Source: Vibrio fortis (GTDB taxonomy: Bacteria > Pseudomonadota > Gammaproteobacteria > Enterobacterales > Vibrionaceae). Taken from it: 64,000 nucleotides of DNA. Below are positions 18,001 to 26,162 of the stretch, piece after piece. The position numbers were made by a program, and so were the translations under genes. The stretch's first letter is position 1. Every line of letters starts with the position of its first letter. The stretch is from assembly GCF_024347475.1 (NCBI RefSeq), contig NZ_AP025487.1, forward strand, positions 1,674,001 through 1,738,000. Reading direction: 5' to 3'. The notes under the pieces were generated by a model. It was not told where the DNA came from. It worked only from the letters and a program-made list of their open reading frames with translations, and did no database searches.

Positions 18001-18765
18001 GGCTTTATTGAGCTCTCGCCACCAAGCCAAATGTTCTGACCAGCTTTTCAGCTCTTGGTCGAACTGCTTTAATCCGACCTCTAAGTTTGTTTTGTTTTGA
18101 GAAAGCTCTTCGACTTGTTCAGCCGTTAGAAGGTTAACGCCTTCAGCTTTCGCTTTGAGTTGGTTTAGCCCTTCTTCACTGGATTTGTAATGCTCGTAAA
18201 TGCGCTCAGAGATCAAACTGTAGATCTCTGTACCGGTAAGTTCCTCAAGCAGCTCTGCTCGGTCGTTAGCATTAGCATTCAAGAATGCAGCGAATTCACC
18301 CTGTGAAAGCAGAATAGACTTAGTAAAGCGTGAAAAATCGAGACCTGTTGTTGATTCCACCAGCTTAATCTTTTTGCTCAGTTGAGTTTCAAGCACTTTA
18401 TTGGTGTCGGCATCCGAAAATTCACAGGTCGGTGTTTGCAGTGCGCCATCGTGTTTGTTACGAGCGCGTTTTTGGTGGAAGTTAGAACGGTAAGTTTTAC
18501 CCTTCACTTCAAACTCGATCTCAGCAAAACACTCACCCGTGCCGCGGGTCATGATCTCGTTGTTGCCTTTCGCAATACTTTTTAGACGAGGCGTTCGGTG
18601 GAATAAAGCCAAACAGATCGCATCCAAAATCGTGGTTTTACCTGCCCCCGTTGGCCCGGTGATCGCGAACAAACCATTTTCAGCGAACGGAGATTGAGTA
18701 AAATCTAGCTTCCAGCGACCTTTGAGTGAGTTTAGGTTTTCAAATTCTAATGATAAAATTTTCAT
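15046..18765 (-). CDS. sbcC: exonuclease subunit SbcC
   Basis: A 1239-aa SMC/Rad50-like ATPase that works with SbcD to cleave DNA hairpins and process ends. Walker A GPTGAGKTT lies near residue 37, and two very long Gln/Glu-rich coiled coils flank the zinc-hook CPLCG near residue 598. The C-terminal lobe carries TLSGGESFLVSLALALALSD and Walker B SLFLDEGFGTLD. Length is somewhat above the E. coli protein (1048 aa), mostly in coiled coil. It begins 6 bp after the sbcD stop, so the two form an operon. Confidence 0.96.
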   Translation of the reverse strand: MKILSLEFENLNSLKGRWKLDFTQSPFAENGLFAITGPTGAGKTTILDAICLALFHRTPRLKSIAKGNNEIMTRGTGECFAEIEFEVKGKTYRSNFHQKRARNKHDGALQTPTCEFSDADTNKVLETQLSKKIKLVESTTGLDFSRFTKSILLSQGEFAAFLNANANDRAELLEELTGTEIYSLISERIYEHYKSSEEGLNQLKAKAEGVNLLTAEQVEELSQNKTNLEVGLKQFDQELKSWSEHLAWWRELNKAKLSLENSESELKSAQAEMEANSQSLEQLAKSEPAEKLRPLHKERNRVQQEVTALTAQLADANKQLEVGNQKKLETEAALNTQAETTNQLRKEQADLIATIEKVRPLDQQIALLNEKRTTLQQSQSALKAEQETKQSLIQSAAKSLEELKHTEKTLAEYLSANESSKSLDRYLGQWQTNVAQIRTLEQQQTDQQKRVERLSNEISAQQQQAQQLTQEQQKNTQELSALKTAEQTAKVIWEQSQQAHGEEQLNGLKQALEAWNRQTHALTDIQRRYLMATEQLQAKRVDLHNKTNENTELTKQREVLVERYKEKEQSLERLKALIAQEGELAKYRAMLAPGSECPLCGSTDHSVEQSQDMNALLQQQNQESEALALVKKEGQDLRQKLDSLSPILSHLEGEIKNLTTDAEQAKQSWSALVEKLTQIGEENSDNQTQMMEWVVTHDQIADKDVVAIFVDRCEQELNQVTQRQQQQAQAKVDYQSAEKQRINMELALKDALNKVEALSTRVADLQKQRVDAQEQADQLKQTQSSQWVALQNSISETGNSAPELEHIDQWLESKSSASQEWQTNYQQKAELDKTLIAQQEKHQSLAASLAEQTNKLTQLEKDLALTSDDLAKIQQERQVLFGDKQIQQQEQLMNARLEESSKQLETLKGVFNQCELTLREWQTKQSAFMHELDAKQVELTQANESWIASLTASPFETEGEFEQALLDEQVRIGLVELKQKLDNAIVSSSAKLKAAKQSVEELLENANAEQWQQIEIEEVEQQVADCQQQQQATASQIGAINANLEMDRKNRENQQHLFKEIDEKQQAFDDISQLNSLIGSKNGDKFRKFAQGLTLENLVYLANKQLQRLHGRYELKRKAEDGLELQVLDTWQGDVVRDTKTLSGGESFLVSLALALALSDLVSHKTSIDSLFLDEGFGTLDSDTLDIALNALDNLNASGKMIGVISHVEALKERVPVQLKITKHSGLGVSEMSKEFKVA

Positions 18766-18771
18766 AGCGGA

Positions 18772-20007
18772 TTATTCAGCCTCTCCGTCTGTCACTTCGG
18801 TCATCACTTGTTTAAATGTCACTGTCATACGTTCTAAGCGCGCTTTTTCAGTATCGCTTTCGAAGTCTTCAAGTGCGATACGCTTTTCAAACACTTCCAT
18901 TGGGCTAAGTTCTGATAGCGTCTCTGCAGACTCTTGATTCAATGTCTGATTTCGCTTTTCTCGCGCTCTTCTTAATTGCAGAACTTCTACATTGAGATCT
19001 TGGGTCAATCGAGAGATACGCTCTTGAAGATCAGATAGGTAATCTTGCGCTTGTACTTCTATCGACAACCACACACTCTGGTCAGCGTCTAATCCAATAT
19101 ACTGATTGAGTTGAGTCTCAATGCTGCTTAGGTCACCTTTGATTTCAGCAAGAGGTTGAAATGTCGGCACGTTAAGCTGAGAAATTGTGCGTTTGCCTTG
19201 TTCAAATTCAACAATACATACCTGCTTTGTAGACTTAAGCTCATCAAAACTAAGAGGGATTGGCGAACCGCAATAGCGAATATGTTCTTGTTTAGCCACC
19301 ACTTGTGGTCTGTGAATATGGCCAAGCGCAATATAGTCCGCTGGTGGAAAGCCATCCGCAGCAAAACCATCTAGATTACCAACGTAAATATCACGCACGG
19401 AATCAGACTGCTGCACGCCCATCGCAGTTAAGTGTCCCGTTGCAATAATAGGAATGTCAGTCGAATTCTCGTAGTTCTCTCGCTCAGCAACAGCAGCTTG
19501 ATATACACTCGCATAGTGGTGCTTGATTGCATCACCTAGTTGTTTTTGACGATCCACACCAGAAACACCAGCTTGACTGGTCAGGACATCACGAGGGCGG
19601 ATAAATGGAATCGCGCATACCAAGGCTTCAACGTGTCCCGACTTGCCTTTCAGCGGAAGCACTTGACTTGCATAATCTTCATTGGTGTTTGGGATTACGT
19701 CTGTACCCATGTATTTCAGTAGTTGTTGCGTCTCTTTTAATACTGAAACTGAATCGTGATTTCCGCCCAACATCACCAATTGGCAACTTAACTTGCTGCA
19801 ATCCACCACAAATTTATTGTACATCTCACGTGCGTAGCTTGGCGGTGTACTGGTATCAAAGATGTCCCCCGCTACGATGATGGCGTCAACACTTTGTTCG
19901 TCAACTTGTTGAAGCAACCAATCTAAAAACTGTTGGTGTTCGTTTTTACGACTCTTGTTATAGAAATTTTGGCCAAGATGCCAATCTGACGTGTGAAGGA
20001 TTTTCAT
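18772..20007 (-). CDS. sbcD: exonuclease subunit SbcD
   Basis: A 411-aa Mre11-type nuclease. All phosphoesterase motifs are visible: SDWHLGQ at residue 7, GDIFDT near 47, GGNHDS near 81, TGHLTAMG and ALGHIHRPQ further on, which bind the two manganese ions. The C-terminal capping region includes a basic helix (LRRARE). It cleaves hairpins and inverted repeats with SbcC and so limits long palindromes on the chromosome. First gene of the sbcDC operon. Confidence 0.96.
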   Translation of the reverse strand: MKILHTSDWHLGQNFYNKSRKNEHQQFLDWLLQQVDEQSVDAIIVAGDIFDTSTPPSYAREMYNKFVVDCSKLSCQLVMLGGNHDSVSVLKETQQLLKYMGTDVIPNTNEDYASQVLPLKGKSGHVEALVCAIPFIRPRDVLTSQAGVSGVDRQKQLGDAIKHHYASVYQAAVAERENYENSTDIPIIATGHLTAMGVQQSDSVRDIYVGNLDGFAADGFPPADYIALGHIHRPQVVAKQEHIRYCGSPIPLSFDELKSTKQVCIVEFEQGKRTISQLNVPTFQPLAEIKGDLSSIETQLNQYIGLDADQSVWLSIEVQAQDYLSDLQERISRLTQDLNVEVLQLRRAREKRNQTLNQESAETLSELSPMEVFEKRIALEDFESDTEKARLERMTVTFKQVMTEVTDGEAE

Positions 20008-20198
20008 GGTGTCTCGCTACGGGGATCGAATGTTCTTAATCTATCAAAATCGCTCCGGCATATCTCTTTAATAAGCTTATGAAAAAGCAACTATTCATCG
20101 ATATCTGACTGTTCGACCGCAATTTAACCAAAGTACGCTATGGAAGAAGAAAATAGACTCACATTGAGTCACAAAACCAAAACAGCTCATTTGAGTTA

Positions 20199-20209
20199 AA
20201 ATAATACAA
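20199..20209. promoter_or_regulatory. candidate alginate-regulon operator before the tandem-PL7 gene
   Basis: AAATAATACAA, about 40 bp before the lyase start, carries the ATACAA half-site that recurs through the alginate region. It is a weaker palindrome than other copies. An identical 11-mer lies before the chemoreceptor gene at 34643. Confidence 0.35.
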
Positions 20210-20248
20210 ATGTAATTATTGGTTTTTTCCATAATAAGAATAATCAGT

Positions 20249-22009
20249 ATGATCAAATTAAAACCAATCACAGCAGCCGTTATAACTGTGCTCTTAGCAG
20301 GTTGTGGTGGTAGCTCTTCCTCCTCATCTCCTAGCGAGCCCAATCAACCAACCGATCCAACAGACCCAATCAGTAAAACTGTTGCGCCCTATAGCATTGG
20401 TAAATACCAAGCCATACTCGACAACTCTGATCTACAGGTATCGGATCCGAATGGCAGTGAAGGCAACAAAACCTCTGAAGTCAAAGGTGGCGCATTTGAG
20501 GGGTATCAAAGTGAGTACTTCTATGCCGAGGAGGAAACTGAGCACCTTGTATTCAAGATGTCGAACTACAAGATGCGTTCTGAAGTTCGAGAGCTAGAGA
20601 ACTTTGATGTCAGCGAAACTGGCGTTAAACGCACTTTCTACGCAGAAGTTAAGCTACCTGACATCGACCTCGCAATGGCTAACTCACCTGCAGACCATGA
20701 TGAAGTCACGTTTTTGCAGATCCACAATAAAGGTACTAGCTCTGATGGAACAGGTTACATCCCTCACCCGCTGGTTCGTATTGTTTGGGAGCAAGAGCGA
20801 AACGGCCTAACAGGACACTATTGGGCGGTTCTCAAAAATAATGCGTTAGACTGCAGTTCAAATTCAAATGCCGCAGGATGTAATGACTCTTATGACCGAT
20901 ATGATTTAGGTGCAGCGAACCTAGATGACTTTACCCGTTTTGAAATATCTATATTTGAAAACACGCTGTCCATCGAAGTCAACGACGAGTCCAAAGCGCA
21001 AATAGATATATCCTACTGGTCACATCTTTTGAGCTATTTTAAAGCCGGTATCTATAACCAATTCGAAAATGGAGAAGGTGAAGCCAAGTTTAGTCAACTC
21101 ACCTACGAAAAGGAGAATACTGATACTTCGGCGAAGTGGAACATAGATGATTGGAAGATCACCATTCCACCTAGCAAAGATGATTGGTATGGCAGTGGCG
21201 GAACCAGTGCTGCAGAGCTTGAACCCGAGCGGTGTAATTCAAGTAAAGATGTATTGTCGAACGACAGTAATGTTTATGACAACGACTTAGGATTGTCCTA
21301 CTTCAATGTCATTGACGGTGAGATGCACCTTCGAGCTGACATGGGTTACGGCACTTCAACCACAAATTCTAGCTATATTCGCTCAGAGCTAAGAGAACTT
21401 TACATTAGCACTGAATCCCCAGATTGCAGTACCAGCGATGAGGATACCAGTTGGTACCTTAATGACGCGCGTACTAATGCGAAGAGTCACACGTTAGAAG
21501 CTCAACTTAGAATCGATGAATATCCGAATATTGATTTTAGTGAACAGCGCCCTAAGGTCGTGCTAGGTCAAATCCATGGTTGGAAGATCAGCCAAGCGCT
21601 AGTTAAATTACTTTGGGAAGGCGACGATAAACCAGTACGAGTGATTCTTAACGATAGCTTTGAACGCAATAATCAAGACTGTGATTCCTGCGAACCATTC
21701 AGCGTAACCTTAGGCCAATACTCAGCGAATGAAGATTGGCGCTACATTATTCGAGCAACGCAGGATGGATTGTTTCTAGCAACCACGGACGTTAATGGCA
21801 GTAACCTTGTTTCTCACCAAATTGACTGGGGAGCGAACTACACAGACATGAATGGAGACACCGTCACATTAAGCAGTGACTGGGCAAGCGATGACATCGC
21901 CTTTTACTTTAAAGCCGGTATCTACCCTCAATTCAAACCTGATGATAAATACCGTGGCGAGATCTTTGATGTCAGCTTCAGTGAAATTTTGACAGAACAC
22001 GAGGAGTAA
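20249..22009 (+). CDS. lipoprotein alginate lyase with two PL7 domains
   Basis: A 586-aa predicted lipoprotein: signal peptide ending LLAGC (lipidated Cys19), a Ser-rich then PTDPTDP linker, and two tandem PL7 (alginate_lyase2) domains at about residues 45-300 and 310-585. Domain 1 shows RSEVRELE, LQIHN and YFKAGIYNQ; domain 2 shows RSELREL, GQIHG and YFKAGIYPQ. These are the three conserved PL7 blocks with the catalytic Arg, Gln-His and Tyr, so both copies may be active. It should cleave alginate by beta-elimination at the outer membrane or cell surface. I start at the ATG at 20249, which gives the lipoprotein signal; the frame extends ten residues upstream without one. Confidence 0.9.
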   Translation: MIKLKPITAAVITVLLAGCGGSSSSSSPSEPNQPTDPTDPISKTVAPYSIGKYQAILDNSDLQVSDPNGSEGNKTSEVKGGAFEGYQSEYFYAEEETEHLVFKMSNYKMRSEVRELENFDVSETGVKRTFYAEVKLPDIDLAMANSPADHDEVTFLQIHNKGTSSDGTGYIPHPLVRIVWEQERNGLTGHYWAVLKNNALDCSSNSNAAGCNDSYDRYDLGAANLDDFTRFEISIFENTLSIEVNDESKAQIDISYWSHLLSYFKAGIYNQFENGEGEAKFSQLTYEKENTDTSAKWNIDDWKITIPPSKDDWYGSGGTSAAELEPERCNSSKDVLSNDSNVYDNDLGLSYFNVIDGEMHLRADMGYGTSTTNSSYIRSELRELYISTESPDCSTSDEDTSWYLNDARTNAKSHTLEAQLRIDEYPNIDFSEQRPKVVLGQIHGWKISQALVKLLWEGDDKPVRVILNDSFERNNQDCDSCEPFSVTLGQYSANEDWRYIIRATQDGLFLATTDVNGSNLVSHQIDWGANYTDMNGDTVTLSSDWASDDIAFYFKAGIYPQFKPDDKYRGEIFDVSFSEILTEHEE

Positions 22010-22067
22010 CTTCCCCTTTTCCATGAGTAAAAAGCCCATTAAGCCTACCACTAGATAACCACAAACC

Positions 22068-22104
22068 AAGCCATAGACTCTTTATAGAGTTCTGTGGCTT
22101 TTTT
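22068..22104 (+). terminator. terminator of the tandem-PL7 gene
   Basis: An imperfect 13-bp stem (AAGCCATAGACTC against GAGTTCTGTGGCTT) is followed by six T residues. It lies 60 bp past the stop. Confidence 0.75.
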
Positions 22105-22153
22105 GTATGTAATCGAAAAGTTCGTACGCCATTGATAAATCTATACGCACACG

Positions 22154-22182
22154 AAAAAGCCAGCAGCGAATGCTACTGGCTT
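22154..22182 (-). terminator. terminator of the CBM32-PL7 gene
   Basis: On the minus strand AAGCCAGTAGC-ATTC-GCTGCTGGCTTTTT forms a stem with one G-T pair and a U-tract. It lies about 30 bp past the stop of the gene ending at 22214. Confidence 0.8.
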
Positions 22183-22213
22183 AAGTATCTTACTTAGGGA
22201 ATTTAAAGGTTAA

Positions 22214-23782
22214 TTAACCTTGGAACTCACCGTACGTTGCGTCTAGTTTGTAGAACGTCGCTTGTACGTAATCATCTGGCTCACCGTACATGTTTTGGTT
22301 GTAAACACCCGCTTTGAAGTACATGTAACGACCACCTTCATCGTAACCACTGTCGCTCATATCAACTACTTGAACGGCGTCTTCTTTGCCTTCACGTGTT
22401 AGGGTTACTGTCATGATGTTGCCTTTAACATCGATCTCGTAGCTGAACATCTCGCCTAGTGCGATACCGTCTTCGCCGATTTCACCCGTCATGTCACCAA
22501 CTAGGTTATAGTAGTCTTCTGTGCCCGTCTTGGTTTTTTCGTGAGCAAAGTAAACAGTACCCGTTGCTTGATCTGGAAGCTTACGGTAGTAAAGACGGAT
22601 TGGCTCGTCATCTTTGTCGTGAATTTGACCAATGATGAAACGACCGACTTCATGAGATTGACCCGTTGTTGTTGCGTGATCAATCTTCAATGTTGCTTTT
22701 AGTGTGCCATCAACACCACCAGCCGCTTGTTGATCTTCAATCGGAGCAGAACTGAATACCCAGTTATTCGGGTTCACACCTTTAGTTTTGTGAGACTTCT
22801 CACCCGCACGCAACATTGAACGGAATTCAGTACGAGCGTATTTGGTATTCTTAGACGTACGTGAGCCTTTCACGTAAGTTTTAAATACCATGCCGCCATC
22901 TTCTGCTGTGTAGAAAATATCTTCATTCTGGAAGCCATGAGCTAGATCCCACTCATCGATGTCATCTGCACGACCATCACCATCATGATCATAAGGTGTT
23001 GTCAGTTTCCAACGAGTTAGGTCGAAATTCTCACCCGGTGCATTAGTGGCTAGTAGAGTTGCAGGCAGCGTTGGTGTTGGCATAGGTTGTGAAAGGTCAC
23101 ACTCAACCGTTGTTTCGCATGGGCGTACTAGTGGCGCACCGAAATCCCCTTTACGGTTTTTCTTCAGAAGCTCTTTCTGTGCTTTCTGCTCAGCTTTCAT
23201 TTGCGCGATCATATCTGCTTCTGCAGCTACAACAGCATCAGTAATTAGGTGAGTTGAAGGACATGCGTTGATACCACAGTTCACAGCCGCAAGCTCAGTT
23301 ACTGAGTTCCATTGGTTCTTAGTATTACCGTAACCTACGTAACGTACATAACGCGCTTTTACAGCAGGCTCAAATTGAAAACGCTCCAAGCCCAGTGCGC
23401 GGCCAGAACTCTTCTGATCTTTAAGTACAGTCACCCAGTTCTCGCCATCTTCACTCATTTGAATGTCAAACGAAGTCACACGCTCGTTACCTTTACTAAA
23501 CGACGCTTGAACTGCATCAAACTCGTGAACTGAACCGTAATCCAACGTTGCATGTTCACCATTACCGTTTGCAGCCCAACGCGTCATAATGTTGCCATCA
23601 ATAAGTTGACTAGGTGTATTACCGTCGTGGCTACTCGCTGTAACCGCTACAGGCGTTAGAAGCGGCTCACCAGTTTCTTTGTTGTTTGGAAACTGCTCTA
23701 CTACAGGTGCTGAAGTACTCGCACAACCAACGGCTAGAACAATCGAAGAAGCAAGCAAGCTTTTTAGATAGATACTTTTCAT
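22214..23782 (-). CDS. lipoprotein alginate lyase, CBM32 + PL7
   Basis: A 522-aa lipoprotein (signal ending LAVGC, lipidated Cys20). Residues ~40-155 form an F5/8-type-C domain (CBM32; VTASSHDGNTPSQLIDGNIMTRW and KARYVRYVGYG blocks). A charged helical linker follows (AAEADMIAQMKAEQKAQKEL), then a PL7 catalytic domain from ~235 with RTEFRSML, GQIHDKD and YFKAGVYNQN. It should bind and depolymerise alginate at the cell surface. I start at the ATG at 23782, which has an AAAGG ribosome-binding site 6 nt upstream, rather than the GTG four codons earlier. This architecture matches the well-known Vibrio splendidus secreted lyases. Confidence 0.92.
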   Translation of the reverse strand: MKSIYLKSLLASSIVLAVGCASTSAPVVEQFPNNKETGEPLLTPVAVTASSHDGNTPSQLIDGNIMTRWAANGNGEHATLDYGSVHEFDAVQASFSKGNERVTSFDIQMSEDGENWVTVLKDQKSSGRALGLERFQFEPAVKARYVRYVGYGNTKNQWNSVTELAAVNCGINACPSTHLITDAVVAAEADMIAQMKAEQKAQKELLKKNRKGDFGAPLVRPCETTVECDLSQPMPTPTLPATLLATNAPGENFDLTRWKLTTPYDHDGDGRADDIDEWDLAHGFQNEDIFYTAEDGGMVFKTYVKGSRTSKNTKYARTEFRSMLRAGEKSHKTKGVNPNNWVFSSAPIEDQQAAGGVDGTLKATLKIDHATTTGQSHEVGRFIIGQIHDKDDEPIRLYYRKLPDQATGTVYFAHEKTKTGTEDYYNLVGDMTGEIGEDGIALGEMFSYEIDVKGNIMTVTLTREGKEDAVQVVDMSDSGYDEGGRYMYFKAGVYNQNMYGEPDDYVQATFYKLDATYGEFQG

Positions 23783-23818
23783 TAGACCTTTCACCTTTAA
23801 TGCTTAAGTTTGAATTAT

Positions 23819-23829
23819 TTGTATTATAA
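23819..23829. promoter_or_regulatory. candidate alginate-regulon operator, CBM32-PL7 promoter
   Basis: TTGTATTATAA is an 11-bp palindrome with one mismatch, 37 bp before the lyase start on the minus strand. The TTGT-N3-ACAA layout resembles operators of FadR-type GntR regulators. Confidence 0.5.
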
Positions 23830-23963
23830 GACGAGGACAAGATACCCTATTGATATGAAACTCAAGCACTAGGCTACGTTCCATGTACCGTATTAGCTAT
23901 GTCCTTCACGCTAATGACACAAGTATAAACATAATAAAGTAATACAAATACCCCTAAAAAGTC

Positions 23964-24025
23964 ATAAATGAGATCGGGCTCTTATACATCAACATCGAAT
24001 CATAAATAAATGAGATCAGAGTCTT
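23964..24025. repeat. 20-bp direct repeat pair upstream of the lyase
   Basis: ATAAATGAGATCGGGCTCTT (23964-23983) and ATAAATGAGATCAGAGTCTT (24006-24025) match at 17 of 20 positions with starts 42 bp apart, four helical turns. This looks like tandem protein-binding sites on one face of the DNA. Confidence 0.5.
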
Positions 24026-24120
24026 GTTGAGGCAAATTTGCAGGCCAAATCTTCTTGTTTTGTGTTCTGTTTTTGCTTTCAAGATAGGCTTAAGTGACGT
24101 TGAATTGGTCGGTAAAAACC

Positions 24121-24148
24121 AAAAAAAGAGGCCTAAATGGCCTCTTTA
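24121..24148 (-). terminator. terminator of the acidic lipoprotein gene
   Basis: On the minus strand AAAGAGGCC-ATTT-AGGCCTCTTTTTTT gives a stable stem with a run of seven U residues, about 20 bp past the stop. Confidence 0.88.
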
Positions 24149-24167
24149 AAACTAAATGATTTATGAT

Positions 24168-26027
24168 TTAGAATAATTCAGAATCTAAGTCGTCGAAGTA
24201 GCTGTAAGTACCGCTAGAGCCATTATCCCCCACATAAAGGGCGAATAATGTTGGCGCAGATTCAGAAGCATTTTCAGCAACCAAAGGATAAGTGACATCA
24301 CCATCTTGGTATGATGTGTAATCCTGACCGTCAAGTGTGATTGTCACGTCATAACCAGAGCTGTCTGAATTTGGCTCCCATGCTACCGTTACATCTACCC
24401 AGGTATCTTGCGAGTAGCTTGCTAGGTCCTTCTGGCTACCACTCTCGTTTCTGAATTTAACCGCTGAGCTACCAAATACCAGCTCCGTGAATCGGCTGCT
24501 TGATGACCCCGAGTTCGAATCGCCTAAGTAGAGGTATGTTGATTTAACATAGCCATCTGCAGGAACATAAACTTTAGTAGAAACCGAACCTGACTCCGCA
24601 CCTTCCTTAAAAGTACGCGACACTACTGGCTTACCTAGTCCTGAATTGTCATGCAACAGTAGTGAATTATCACCTGAGCTAGCTTGTTCCGTGCTCACTT
24701 CAGCTACAATCGTTGTTTCGTCATCGCCGTCTTTGTCGCCTTTGATTGCATAAACACTGTTCGCAGCATCAATACGAGCACCCGCAGTGTAGCTATCAAA
24801 ATCATCCGTTACCTCACCCGGCTCTGGCTCAGGATCGGTTGGGTCAGTAGGTGCGTCACCTTCAGTAACAACGGTCGCTTCAGCACTATTGTTATTGTAA
24901 GGATCTGAACCACCTAACGTTGCGCCATTTGCATAGCTGTCAAAGTTATCCTCAAATACAACTTGGTCGTCTGATTCGTCGTTTGAGTACACCATGAAGT
25001 TATCAGCAATCAGCTCATAGTGAGTGGTATTTGATGTATCACCCAACTTCAATGAAATAACGGTTACTGCTGATTTATCGAATGATTCAAAACCATTACC
25101 ACTGTTGTCATAAACTGTATCATTCACAGTAAATGTGTAGTAACCATTTGCCCAACTCACTTCAACAGCAAGGTCTTCACCTAATTCATAAGTACCCACT
25201 GGCTCTTCAGAGATTTGTGGTTTACCGCCACTAGTCACTGTAGAGCGATAGAAAATCTCACCAGCATTGAAGATCACTTCGCCATGTAGGTTCGTGTTTG
25301 AAGTGCCTGCACCATATAGAGAAATGTACGCGTTATTGCCGCTATCGTTTGCTTCTTCGTTAGTGTCAGAATCGACTTGGTAGATAAGGTCTACTGAAAG
25401 TTTACCTGATGAAATGCTAGAAACTGTTGCAGATTCAGACAGTTTTAGGCGTAGTTCACCTACGTCATTTTTTGTGCCGCCAAAGTTCGTATCTAGGATT
25501 TGAACGACATTGTTGATTCCGCTGTCTTCATTTGCTTCAACAACGGCGTCTTTTACTGACTCTGTATCCGTTTCGTCAGAACCTGATAGGTCTACCCCTT
25601 TGTCTTCATCAACAAATGTCATTGACGCAGGTGTATCACCTGATGCTTCTGTCAGCGTGAATTCACCTGACACCTCCATTGATGTGCCACTATCGTAGAG
25701 CATGAATGAAATGGTGCCAGCATCTTCGTCGTAATCATTTGATGATGCTGATGCGTCCTTGATGACGTAAGTACCAGGTGTCGCGTCATCATCGTAGTAC
25801 TTGTGATTGCCATCTTCACTAAATACATAAACGTTAGGAAGATCTGCGCTGCTTGTTGAAAAGCTAGTCGCTGACGGCGCAGTGCCTAACTGCCAATAAC
25901 CGCTGGTAATTTTTAATTCCGGAGCTGGAGCAACTGGATCTGTCGGTACAGGTAAACCATCACTATTACAGCCAAAAAGCAAACCTGTGGAAACTGCGAC
26001 AGCCATTGCGACTTTAGAAATCTGCAT
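24168..26027 (-). CDS. acidic surface lipoprotein with predicted carbohydrate-binding beta-sandwich domains, alginate cluster
   Basis: A 619-aa lipoprotein (signal ending LLFGC, lipidated Cys20), very rich in Asp, Ser, Thr and Gly and poor in Lys and Arg. It seems built from an N-terminal beta domain (~35-150), a concanavalin/LamG-like domain (~165-350), a PTDPTDPEPEPG linker near 395 and a second sandwich beginning DDFDSYTAGARIDAANSVYA (~405-619). The phrase FDSYxxGAxxxxxxxY occurs before and after the linker, suggesting a repeated unit. No catalytic lyase motif is visible. Given its place between a PL7 lyase and a porin, I infer alginate binding at the surface; a divergent lyase cannot be excluded. 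Confidence 0.65.
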   Translation of the reverse strand: MQISKVAMAVAVSTGLLFGCNSDGLPVPTDPVAPAPELKITSGYWQLGTAPSATSFSTSSADLPNVYVFSEDGNHKYYDDDATPGTYVIKDASASSNDYDEDAGTISFMLYDSGTSMEVSGEFTLTEASGDTPASMTFVDEDKGVDLSGSDETDTESVKDAVVEANEDSGINNVVQILDTNFGGTKNDVGELRLKLSESATVSSISSGKLSVDLIYQVDSDTNEEANDSGNNAYISLYGAGTSNTNLHGEVIFNAGEIFYRSTVTSGGKPQISEEPVGTYELGEDLAVEVSWANGYYTFTVNDTVYDNSGNGFESFDKSAVTVISLKLGDTSNTTHYELIADNFMVYSNDESDDQVVFEDNFDSYANGATLGGSDPYNNNSAEATVVTEGDAPTDPTDPEPEPGEVTDDFDSYTAGARIDAANSVYAIKGDKDGDDETTIVAEVSTEQASSGDNSLLLHDNSGLGKPVVSRTFKEGAESGSVSTKVYVPADGYVKSTYLYLGDSNSGSSSSRFTELVFGSSAVKFRNESGSQKDLASYSQDTWVDVTVAWEPNSDSSGYDVTITLDGQDYTSYQDGDVTYPLVAENASESAPTLFALYVGDNGSSGTYSYFDDLDSELF

Positions 26028-26162
26028 AATAAACTCTCTTGTTCGTTATAACTTTTATTTATTTTTAGACAAAAGGTTTTTCTCATCCGTATTGAGGATA
26101 TGACAGAAAAACATAGCCCCACTCGACGCGGAGCTAATCAAAAACTATTGCCTCTTTACGTA

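Larger units (their letters stand above)
23783..24167. other. regulatory gap upstream of the CBM32-PL7 lyase
   Basis: This 385-bp AT-rich interval contains the lyase promoter, a TTGTATTATAA palindrome at 23819-23829, another ATACAA copy near 23942, a 20-bp direct repeat pair at 23964 and 24006, and the terminator of the next gene. I see no coding sequence. Confidence 0.6.

Noticed and set aside
20242..20249. AATCAGTA half-site before the tandem-PL7 lyase
   Set aside because: Only one arm of the LuxR-type repeat is present and the partner arm is unrelated; probably chance.
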